6,436 bases of DNA from Candidatus Buchananbacteria bacterium (GTDB lineage: Bacteria; Patescibacteriota; Patescibacteriia; CAIXNZ01). The notes below the pieces were generated by a model that saw only the letters and a program-made list of their open reading frames with translations, was not told the DNA's origin and searched no databases. The translations under genes and the position numbers were made by a program. Below, one piece after another: positions 1 to 4,986 of the stretch; within the stretch, counting starts at the first letter, position 1, and each line of letters begins with the position of its first letter. The stretch lies in the NCBI GenBank assembly GCA_030592165.1, contig JAUVKC010000057.1, forward strand, positions 1 through 6,436, read 5' to 3'.

Positions 1-185
1 GGCGTTACTCGTTTTTAGTCGGTGAAAATGAATATCAATTACTAACTGAGAAAATCGGTTATGAGAATAAACAAATCAAGCCAGTTGATTTAGTTAAAAA
101 TGAGGAAATAATTGATTTGGATGTTGGTCTTGAAAAGGAAATATCAAATATATCTCAAAAACAAAAACTTGACAGTTCTACTTAG
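1..185 (+). CDS. 3' end of an unrecognised gene (partial)
   Basis: The frame beginning with the codon at position 3 is open from the window edge to a TAG at 183-185, giving about 60 C-terminal residues that start RYSFLVGENEYQ and end QKQKLDSST. The segment is hydrophilic and rich in Glu, Lys and Ile, with no membrane helix and no motif I can assign. It sits on the same strand just upstream of rpsB. The -35 of the rpsB promoter lies inside its last codons and no terminator hairpin follows it, so readthrough into rpsB is possible. It is the only gene here that ends in TAG rather than TAA. The other frames are closed early, which supports this being real coding sequence, but its function is unknown. 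Confidence 0.6.
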   Translation, partial: RYSFLVGENEYQLLTEKIGYENKQIKPVDLVKNEEIIDLDVGLEKEISNISQKQKLDSST

Positions 186-197
186 TTTTGGTAATAT
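169..197 (+). promoter_or_regulatory. Sigma-70-type promoter of the rpsB-tsf-PSP1 operon
   Basis: A perfect -35 TTGACA (169-174) is followed by a 17-bp spacer and TAATAT (192-197), preceded by TGG (189-191), an extended -10 signature. TATAGT at 195-200 is an alternative -10 but would need a 20-bp spacer. The predicted start is about 204, giving a ~100-nt leader before rpsB. This is the best-matching promoter in the window, as expected for a ribosomal protein operon. The -35 overlaps the end of the preceding gene. Confidence 0.75.
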
Positions 198-242
198 AGT
201 AATCAACTTTAAATAAACTTTAATTACTCAATTAATCTCTCA

Positions 243-301
243 CATCTGACTGGTTTTCCTGCCCAAGCGGGTATGTTGTCAGGTGGACGAAGAAAGGAAA
301 A
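243..301 (+). promoter_or_regulatory. Candidate structured rpsB leader (possible S2 autoregulatory pseudoknot)
   Basis: Positions 243-250 pair with 278-285 (8 bp including one T-G wobble, core CTGAC/GTCAG). Inside lies a small hairpin, TGCCC (260-264) with GGGTA (269-273) around a 4-nt loop; 258-262 with 267-271 is an alternative. TTTTCCT (254-260), in the loop of the outer stem, is perfectly complementary to AGGAAAA (295-301), which contains the rpsB Shine-Dalgarno. That pairing would form a pseudoknot sequestering the ribosome site. This block is much richer in G and C than the flanking AT sequence. S2 represses its own rpsB-tsf mRNA through the leader in enterobacteria, but this structure is my prediction and is not matched to a known family. 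Confidence 0.5.
294..299 (+). promoter_or_regulatory. Shine-Dalgarno of rpsB
   Basis: AAGGAA lies 5-8 nt upstream of the rpsB ATG at 305. It is the only convincing Shine-Dalgarno before any gene in this window, so it fixes the S2 start. It overlaps the segment that can pair with 254-260 in the leader. Confidence 0.65.
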
Positions 302-304
302 ATT

Positions 305-1045
305 ATGACAAAAATACCAGAGGTTTTAGATTTGCTAAAATCAGGTGTTCATTTTGGACATCAATCTTCTCGTTGGCATCCAAAAATGGGTCAATATATT
401 TTTGGTGCTCGTAACGGTGTTCACATTATTGACCTTGAAAAAACTCAAGAACAATTAGCTAAAGTCGATAGTTTCATAGAAAAAATTGTATCTAATGGTG
501 GTGTAATACTATTTTTAGGTACAAAAAAACAAGTTAAAGATTCATTAAAAAAAGCAGCTGATGAATGTAATGCTTTTTATTTAAATGAAAGATGGATTGG
601 TGGATTTTTGACAAACTTTGGTCAGGTATCAAAATTAGTTAAAAAGTACAATTCTTTAGTCAAACAAAGAGACGGTGGGGAATTAAGTAAATATACAAAA
701 AAAGAACAAGTAGATTTTGAAAAAGAAATTAATAAACTTGGTGCTATTGTTTATGGTGTTAAAGATATGGGAAAATTACCTGACGTAATTTTTGTTTGGG
801 ATGTGAAAAGTGAAAAAACAGCTATTAGTGAGGCTAAAGTTAAGAATATACCTGTTATTGGTATTTGTGATACAAATACTAATCCTGAAGGCATTGACTA
901 TGTCATACCAGCCAATGACGACGCAACTAAAGGGATTGATATTTTACTAAAATTTATTGCTGAAAGTGTTAATAACGCAAGAGCCAAGCAAAAACCAGCA
1001 GCTTCGTCATCTGAAGAAAAAAAGACTCCCCCAAAAAACAAATAA
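305..1045 (+). CDS. rpsB: Small ribosomal subunit protein S2 (uS2)
   Basis: S2 is a structural protein of the 30S head/body junction that binds 16S rRNA and is needed for S1 or mRNA docking. The 246-residue product has the normal family length and the S2 signatures in order: LLKSGVHFGHQ (10-20), then RWHPKM and YIFGARNGVHIIDLEKT by about residue 47, GTKKQ, ERWIGGFLTNF, a charged helical insert, MGKLPDVIFVWD, and the closing NIPVIGICDTN/PANDDA block. The C-terminus is a low-complexity Lys/Ser/Pro tail. The start is supported by a Shine-Dalgarno and by the normal N-terminus. It is the first gene of an operon with tsf, the near-universal bacterial order, and its leader may mediate feedback control by S2. 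Confidence 0.98.
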   Translation: MTKIPEVLDLLKSGVHFGHQSSRWHPKMGQYIFGARNGVHIIDLEKTQEQLAKVDSFIEKIVSNGGVILFLGTKKQVKDSLKKAADECNAFYLNERWIGGFLTNFGQVSKLVKKYNSLVKQRDGGELSKYTKKEQVDFEKEINKLGAIVYGVKDMGKLPDVIFVWDVKSEKTAISEAKVKNIPVIGICDTNTNPEGIDYVIPANDDATKGIDILLKFIAESVNNARAKQKPAASSSEEKKTPPKNK

Positions 1046-1062
1046 TAAATAACTAATATAGT

Positions 1063-1068
1063 TATAAT
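1063..1068 (+). promoter_or_regulatory. Possible internal -10 element before tsf
   Basis: A perfect TATAAT lies in the 92-bp rpsB-tsf gap. There is no recognisable -35 at the right distance and no TGn extension, so it may be weak or fortuitous in such AT-rich DNA. Two facts raise its standing. The same hexamer followed by G begins the 7-nt-periodic tracts at 4917 and 6363. Also, no terminator or Shine-Dalgarno occupies this gap. It could let tsf be transcribed independently of an S2-repressed leader. Confidence 0.35.
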
Positions 1069-1131
1069 GTAGAAAGTCTAAAGTAGAAAATAATTTTTAA
1101 CTTTATAAACTTTTTAACTTATAACTAAAAT
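1069..1131 (+). repeat. 7-nt-periodic AT-rich tract in the rpsB-tsf spacer
   Basis: Three heptamers follow directly on TATAAT: GTAGAAA (1069-1075), GTCTAAA (1076-1082) and GTAGAAA (1083-1089). Behind them is a looser stretch with an imperfect direct repeat built on TTTTTAACTT (1094-1103 and 1111-1120). The tract runs almost to the tsf start. It is the first of three such tracts in the window, and no function is known to me. Confidence 0.55.
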
Positions 1132-1137
1132 AACAAT

Positions 1138-1725
1138 ATGGCTATTGATTTAAAATTAATAACAAAATTAAGAACGCAAACAGGCGCTGGAATGAGTTCA
1201 TGTAAGGAAGCTTTAGAAGAATCTAATGGTGATTTCGAGAAAGCTATTGAGATATTACGAAAAAAAGGAGCTAAAATAGCAAGTAAAAGATCAGATAAAG
1301 ATGCTTGTGAGGGTATTATTTATGCTTATATACATGCTAATAATAAAGCAGGTGCAATTATTGAATTGAACTGTGAAACTGATTTTGTTGCCAAGAATGA
1401 AGATTTTAAAAATCTTGCGCATGATTTAGCTATGCAGATTACAGCTCAAAACCCATTATATCTAAAACCAGAAGATGTTCCTGAAGATGTTTTGAATAAA
1501 GAAAAAGAAATTATTAAGGATGAATTAAAAGAAGAAGGGAAGCCAGCTGATATGTTAGATAAAATTTCTGAAGGTAAGATAAATAAATGGTATGAAGACG
1601 TTTGTCTTTTAAATCAACCTTTTATTAAAAACGAAGATATTACAGTCGCAGAATTAATAAATGAAAAAATTGCTGGTTTAGGTGAGAAAATAGAAGTTGG
1701 TAGTTTTTCTCGTAAACAAATTTAA
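1138..1725 (+). CDS. tsf: Elongation factor Ts, short form
   Basis: EF-Ts is the guanine-nucleotide exchange factor that recycles EF-Tu-GDP to EF-Tu-GTP in translation elongation. The N-terminal UBA-like domain (about 4-44) contains LRTQTGAGMSSCKEAL and ends in the typical AIEILRKKG. The EF-Tu-contacting core carries ELNCETDFVAKN (76-87), and the end has QPFIKNEDITVAEL and GEKIEVGSFSR. At 195 residues it matches the short Thermus-type EF-Ts rather than the ~280-residue E. coli form, so it probably has one core subdomain and may act as a dimer, by analogy. The ATG gives the canonical N-terminus although no Shine-Dalgarno precedes it. It is downstream of rpsB and 6 nt upstream of the PSP1 gene. 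Confidence 0.97.
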   Translation: MAIDLKLITKLRTQTGAGMSSCKEALEESNGDFEKAIEILRKKGAKIASKRSDKDACEGIIYAYIHANNKAGAIIELNCETDFVAKNEDFKNLAHDLAMQITAQNPLYLKPEDVPEDVLNKEKEIIKDELKEEGKPADMLDKISEGKINKWYEDVCLLNQPFIKNEDITVAELINEKIAGLGEKIEVGSFSRKQI

Positions 1726-1731
1726 AACCTT

Positions 1732-2520
1732 ATGAATATAGTTGAGGTACAATTTAATTTATGGGACAAACCTCAGGATTATGGTTTGAATGATTTGGAT
1801 TTGAATCTTGGTGATTATGTGATTGCAGATTATGGTGAGAATGAAGAAATCGGTAAGATTGTTAATGTTACAGAACAGGATAAAACTGATGATTCAATAA
1901 TACAAATTACTCGTAAAGCTGAACTTAAAGATTTGGAAAAGCTTGAGAATTTGGAAAAACAAAAACCTTCTGCAGTAGAGGAATGTAAAAAATTGATAAG
2001 CAAACATAATTTACCAATGAAATTAGTAGATGTTCATTTTTCATTTGATGAGAGAAAAGTTGTTTTTGCTTTTATCGCAGACAGTCGGGTAGATTTTCGT
2101 CAGTTAGTAAAAGATTTAACTCGTATTTACCAAAAAGCTATTCGTTTGCAACAATTAGGAGTTCGTGATGAAGCAAAAATCAATGGTGACATCGGATCTT
2201 GCGGTATCACTCAATGTTGCAAAGCACACTTAAAAGAACTTGGTAACGTAAATGCTGATCAGGCAGAACTTCAACAAGTATCACATAGAGGCGCTGAAAG
2301 ACTCTCAGGTGTCTGCAGTAGACTGAAATGTTGTTTGCGCTATGAAAACGACCTTTATGCAGATTTGGCTAAAAAGTTTCCAGAAGTTGGCAGTATAGTA
2401 AAAACTACTAACGGCAAAGGTCAGATAATTGAAAATATGATTTTAAAAGAAGCAGTTCGCATAAGACTTGAAAAAGATGAAACAACGATTGTAGAAATGC
2501 CTTTAACAGATATAAAATAA
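1732..2520 (+). CDS. PSP1-domain protein, RicT/YaaT family
   Basis: The 262-residue product has the PSP1 C-terminal fold of Bacillus RicT (YaaT): VDVHFSFDERKVVFAF, then DSRVDFRQLVKDL (117-129), QLGVRDEAK and the cysteine-rich GDIGSCGITQCC (152-163), followed by LSGVCSRLKCCLRYEND (191-207). Cysteines 157, 162, 163, 195, 200 and 201 are the conserved family set. In Bacillus, RicT works with RicA and RicF in an iron-sulfur complex affecting RNase Y-dependent mRNA maturation and development. Whether that role holds here is unknown, and neither partner is in the window. It starts 6 nt after tsf with no Shine-Dalgarno, so translational coupling is likely. A terminator follows at once. Its last ~26 bp recur at 4805-4830. 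Confidence 0.9.
   Translation: MNIVEVQFNLWDKPQDYGLNDLDLNLGDYVIADYGENEEIGKIVNVTEQDKTDDSIIQITRKAELKDLEKLENLEKQKPSAVEECKKLISKHNLPMKLVDVHFSFDERKVVFAFIADSRVDFRQLVKDLTRIYQKAIRLQQLGVRDEAKINGDIGSCGITQCCKAHLKELGNVNADQAELQQVSHRGAERLSGVCSRLKCCLRYENDLYADLAKKFPEVGSIVKTTNGKGQIIENMILKEAVRIRLEKDETTIVEMPLTDIK
2488..2513 (+). repeat. Direct repeat, copy 1 (inside the 3' end of the PSP1 gene)
   Basis: These 26 bp encode I253 to the first two bases of I261 (IVEMPLTDI). They match 4805-4830 in direct orientation at 24 of 26 positions. The copies bracket the methyltransferase, GNAT and HD genes together with their own promoters. Confidence 0.75.
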
Positions 2521-2528
2521 TTCACATA

Positions 2529-2557
2529 AAAAAAATAGCTAATTTAGCTATTTTTTT
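2529..2557 (+). terminator. Intrinsic terminator of the rpsB-tsf-PSP1 operon
   Basis: TAGCTA (2536-2541) pairs with TAGCTA (2545-2550) around a 3-nt loop. The stem extends by seven A-U pairs between an A run (2529-2535) and a T run (2551-2557), the latter also serving as the U tract. It lies 8 nt after the PSP1 stop. The symmetric A and T runs could let it act in both directions. Confidence 0.8.
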
Positions 2558-2570
2558 GTTAAGTTTATTA

Positions 2571-2579
2571 TGATATAAT
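2571..2579 (+). promoter_or_regulatory. Extended -10 promoter of the methyltransferase gene (leaderless)
   Basis: TGA followed by a perfect TATAAT (2574-2579) forms an extended -10. The -35 position falls in the T tract of the preceding terminator and has no good match. The predicted transcription start is about 2586, while the ATG is at 2587, leaving essentially no 5' leader. Confidence 0.65.
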
Positions 2580-2586
2580 ATTCTAT

Positions 2587-3660
2587 ATGAATGAAAAAAT
2601 AAGCAAAAAAGAGATAAATAAAAAAGTAATTGATGTAGAAAATGCTCGAGATCATTTAAATAATGCACCTGAAGAATACTTTACAGCGATTAATGAGTGT
2701 ATACGAGAGGAATATGAAAGTACAATAAAAAAATTAAGACCAATTAAAGCTAATTTAGCTAATCCAAGGTTAGTCGCATCAATTGGAGTAGGTGGTGGGT
2801 TGGAAGTAAGAGTTTTATCAGAATTGTTTAATGATAAGGAAACAATGATATTGGGTGTTGATCTTTCTGATAAGGCGTTAAGGATTGCTAGAAATTATCT
2901 TAATAAAAATAACATTGAAGCACATCTTATTCAGAGCAGTGCTGTTCATCTGCCTTTTGAAAAAAACAAAATTGATGGAATAGTTTTTTCAGCAATTTTG
3001 CATGAAATTTATAGTTATGTAGAAGATGGAAAATTTGCATGGAAAAAAGCTATACAGGAAGCAACAACCTCGTTGTCGCCGAATGGTGTTTTGTTGCTTC
3101 GTGATTTTGCTTCTCCTTTTGAAAAAGGAGATATTCGTTTGTCGTTTTTAACAGATGAATCCAAAAGATTTTACAGTTATTTTATAAATAATTTTAGGAA
3201 TTTTACTAGTTGGACTCAAACTGAATTAATAAGTTTTATTGATAAAAGAGTTGGTAATAAAGATTATCCAAAGATTAATAGTGGGAATGATTCAATTAAA
3301 ATTCCGTTTGATAAAGCAGCGGAAATGATACTTCACTTTAAAACTCATCAATCTGATATAGAAAATAACTGTGTTAAACCTTTTAGTGATGGTTGGAAAG
3401 AAATTGATGAGAGGTATTTACCTTTTAATCCAAATCAAGAAAGTGATAAAACTATGGATATAAATGAATACGTGAATGAAGTCATCATCTGTTCTGGGAA
3501 TAAACTGGCATGTATTAATAGTGAATTAAGCCCAAGACCTGAAGTTGCAAAATATTTCATGAAACATTTTGGGATTACTAAAGAAGGAATGGGGAACCCA
3601 AGAAAATTGTATGAGCAAATACCTGCAAAAATGGAATTAGTATTTAAAAAAATAAATTAA
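2587..3660 (+). CDS. Class I SAM-dependent methyltransferase with an uncharacterised C-terminal region
   Basis: A Rossmann-type methyltransferase core spans about residues 60-175. Motif I is SIGVGGG (65-71), the acidic loop is GVDLSDKAL (90-98, D92 the likely ribose contact), SSAVHLPF (117-124) resembles motif III, and DGIVFSAILHEIYSY (130-144) is motif IV and its neighbourhood. LSPNGVLLLRDF (163-174) is the usual post-motif strand. About 55 residues precede the core and 180 follow, including DERYLPFNPNQ (274-284) and ELSPRPEVAKYF (313-324). I do not recognise the latter region; it could form a substrate lid. The substrate cannot be told from sequence. The ATG sits at the predicted transcription start, and the GNAT gene begins 4 nt after its stop. 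An ATG at 2591 is in another frame. Confidence 0.85.
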   Translation: MNEKISKKEINKKVIDVENARDHLNNAPEEYFTAINECIREEYESTIKKLRPIKANLANPRLVASIGVGGGLEVRVLSELFNDKETMILGVDLSDKALRIARNYLNKNNIEAHLIQSSAVHLPFEKNKIDGIVFSAILHEIYSYVEDGKFAWKKAIQEATTSLSPNGVLLLRDFASPFEKGDIRLSFLTDESKRFYSYFINNFRNFTSWTQTELISFIDKRVGNKDYPKINSGNDSIKIPFDKAAEMILHFKTHQSDIENNCVKPFSDGWKEIDERYLPFNPNQESDKTMDINEYVNEVIICSGNKLACINSELSPRPEVAKYFMKHFGITKEGMGNPRKLYEQIPAKMELVFKKIN

Positions 3661-3664
3661 TAAT

Positions 3665-4114
3665 ATGAATGTGAAAATTTTAAAATTTAATCTTAAATAT
3701 TTGGATGATATAACGATATCATTTGCAGAGTCATTTTCTGATTGGAGTGTCGCTGAGGTAAAAGATTATTTAATGCAAGCATATAATACTTATCCAGAAT
3801 ATTGTTTTATGGCTATTAATATCAAAGACGATGATATTTTAGGAGCAATATTTAGTAAAATATGTCCATATAATAAGGGAAAAATGATTTTAGTTGAATC
3901 ATTGCAAGTAAAAAAAGAATCTAGAGGAAAGGGTGTTGGGAAATTATTAATGAAGAAAATTCATGAGACAGCGAAAAAGAAAAAAATAATTAGTATAGGT
4001 ATGCTAGTCTCTAAGAATAAAAATTTTCCCTTGTCATGGTTTAAAGATTTTGGATTTAAAGAAACTGGCTGGGTAGAGTTAGCTGCTAACACAGAAGATA
4101 TTAAAATAATTTAA
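3665..4114 (+). CDS. GNAT-family N-acetyltransferase
   Basis: The 149-residue product has GNAT length and layout. A central strand, KMILVESLQVKKES (73-86), leads into the acetyl-CoA pyrophosphate loop R87-G-K-G-V-G92 and helix KLLMKKIHETAKKK. A C-terminal WFKDFGFKETGW (125-136) is the usual late-fold signature, where a residue position can help align the acetyl-CoA. Such enzymes transfer an acetyl group to an amine of a small molecule or a protein N-terminus or lysine. The acceptor is not predictable. It lies 4 nt after the methyltransferase with no Shine-Dalgarno, so it is probably co-transcribed and translated by reinitiation. Its stop is 4 nt from the end of the convergent HD gene, and I see no terminator hairpin between them. 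Confidence 0.88.
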   Translation: MNVKILKFNLKYLDDITISFAESFSDWSVAEVKDYLMQAYNTYPEYCFMAINIKDDDILGAIFSKICPYNKGKMILVESLQVKKESRGKGVGKLLMKKIHETAKKKKIISIGMLVSKNKNFPLSWFKDFGFKETGWVELAANTEDIKII

Positions 4115-4118
4115 GAAT

Positions 4119-4769
4119 TTAAGTTATTATTCCTGATTCTTTTAGTTCTCTTTTAAATTCACTTAAAAATTTCTTTAAAAATAATGTTCTTTTCTTGGCG
4201 ATTTTTTTAGCATGATCTGTGTGCATTTTTTTCCCAACAACAAGAAGTCTTCTGTGAAAAAGGTCAATATTTGATTTGAATTCAGTAGACTTTTTTTTGC
4301 AAAAAGGGTCTTTTGGATTATAAAAAGGAATATTCATTTGACCGCCTGATGAAAATGTTCGCATAATTGAAATAGCCCCGCAGGCTTCTAGTCTGTCAGA
4401 ATCTTGTATTATTTTAGCCTCAAGCATTTTTGGTTTGATATTTTTTGAGAAAGAGCATTGTTTAATGCAAATTTCTACGGCTCCAATTTTATCATTTGGA
4501 AATTCATTAATATTCTTTAGAATTTTAGCTGCTGTTTTTGCACTTTTTTCGCTTTCATATTTACTATGAGGGCTATTTTTTTTACATACAATCAAATCAT
4601 GAAAAAGTGCAGCCGGGGTTAAAATATCAAGGTCAGCTTTTTCTTTTTTGCCAATTATCTCAGCCATATTTGTTACTCTTAAGACATGCTGAAAATCATG
4701 AGAGGGATCATCTCTTGTTTGTAGATTTTTGGCAATTTTTACTAATGTAGTTTTTATATTTTTTTTCAT
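4119..4769 (-). CDS. HD-domain phosphohydrolase, YedJ-like
   Basis: The 216-residue protein fits the HD superfamily of metal-dependent phosphohydrolases, closest in pattern to E. coli YedJ. SHDFQHVLRV (23-32) supplies H28, AALFHDLI (53-60) supplies the H57-D58 pair, H68 follows, and AKIIQDSDRLEACGAISI (118-135) supplies D123/D125 and the strongly conserved DRLEA. The late motif PFYNPKDPF (148-156) is also typical. Where relatives usually read HSFS after the fourth helix, this protein has C105 in CSFS, so one conserved histidine is missing. The core H-HD-D set is intact. The substrate is unknown, possibly a nucleotide or phosphorylated metabolite. It converges on the GNAT gene, and its ATG is at the predicted transcription start. 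Confidence 0.88.
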   Translation of the reverse strand: MKKNIKTTLVKIAKNLQTRDDPSHDFQHVLRVTNMAEIIGKKEKADLDILTPAALFHDLIVCKKNSPHSKYESEKSAKTAAKILKNINEFPNDKIGAVEICIKQCSFSKNIKPKMLEAKIIQDSDRLEACGAISIMRTFSSGGQMNIPFYNPKDPFCKKKSTEFKSNIDLFHRRLLVVGKKMHTDHAKKIAKKRTLFLKKFLSEFKRELKESGIIT

Positions 4770-4775
4770 AATTTT

Positions 4776-4784
4776 ATTATAACA
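4776..4784 (-). promoter_or_regulatory. Extended -10 promoter of the HD gene (leaderless)
   Basis: Read on the minus strand, TGT precedes a perfect TATAAT (4781 down to 4776), an extended -10. The -35 position (about 4804-4799, TTCTAT) is a poor match and lies by the PSP1-tail copy. The +1, seven bases past the hexamer, is 4769, the A of the ATG, so the mRNA should be leaderless. Confidence 0.65.
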
Positions 4785-4795
4785 AAAAATATAAC

Positions 4796-4834
4796 GAAAT
4801 AGAAATTGTAGAAATGCTTTTAACTGATATCAAT
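4796..4834 (+). pseudogene. Displaced copy of the 3' tail of the PSP1 gene (direct repeat, copy 2)
   Basis: The frame starting at 4796 reads EIEIVEMLLTDIN, against ETTIVEMPLTDIK at the PSP1 C-terminus: 9 of the first 12 residues agree, in the same codon phase. The nucleotide core 4805-4830 matches 2488-2513 at 24 of 26. The copy has no start, no stop at the expected place and no resemblance to the rest of PSP1 upstream, where the HD promoter lies. It is therefore a relic or an attachment-site-like repeat, not a gene. Chance similarity of this length and phase seems unlikely, though I could not compute it. Confidence 0.65.
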
Positions 4835-4893
4835 CTCCTCTGTTCTAATCTTGCTTGTTGTAACCTTTGGATTAGGAATGGCTTTTGTTTTTA

Positions 4894-4922
4894 TTCAAAA
4901 TAAGGTAAAATTAGGATACAAT
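4894..4922 (+). promoter_or_regulatory. Promoter of the membrane protein-gap operon
   Basis: TTCAAA (4894-4899, 4 of 6 to TTGACA), a 17-bp spacer and TACAAT (4917-4922, 5 of 6 to TATAAT) give a plausible sigma-70-type promoter. The predicted start is about 4929, leaving a leader of nearly 60 nt composed of the heptamer tract. No terminator hairpin separates it from the downstream genes. Confidence 0.55.
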
Positions 4923-4923
4923 G

Positions 4924-4979
4924 AACAATTATCAATTTACAGTTCACAATTGATCATTGCTAATTATAAATTATTAATT
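4924..4979 (+). repeat. Eight-unit heptamer tract in the leader of the membrane protein-gap operon
   Basis: Eight consecutive 7-nt units fit the pattern NNNAATT, for example AACAATT at 4924, CACAATT at 4945 and GCTAATT at 4959. Units end in TT in 8 of 8 cases, and the A before it is kept in 7 of 8. The tract starts one base after the -10 element and ends 7 nt before the ATG. It is degenerate in sequence but exact in phase. Confidence 0.75.
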
Positions 4980-4986
4980 TGATATT

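Larger units (their letters stand above)
4824..4982 (+). pseudogene. Possible remnant coding a membrane helix
   Basis: This frame is open from just after a TAA (4821-4823) to a TGA (4980-4982). Its translation begins with a clear hydrophobic helix, SSVLILLVVTFGLGMAFVFI, then a charged QNKVKLGYNEQL. There is no ATG before the helix (the only one, 4878, is inside it) and no Shine-Dalgarno. Its 3' half is the 7-nt repeat tract. It may be the 5'-truncated end of a small membrane protein gene, a TTG-started small protein, or AT-rich sequence that is hydrophobic by chance. Confidence 0.25.

Noticed and set aside
201..237. AACTTTAA repeated at 205-212 and 216-223 in the rpsB leader
   Set aside because: The period is 11 nt with only two copies in very AT-rich sequence, so it does not fit the heptamer pattern and is weak.
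4538..4750. 70-codon open frame on the plus strand
   Set aside because: It is antisense within the HD gene, whose motifs are unmistakable, and its translation resembles no domain.
4919..4981. CRISPR-like array
   Set aside because: The units are 7 nt with no spacers, so this is a short-period tract and not a CRISPR.
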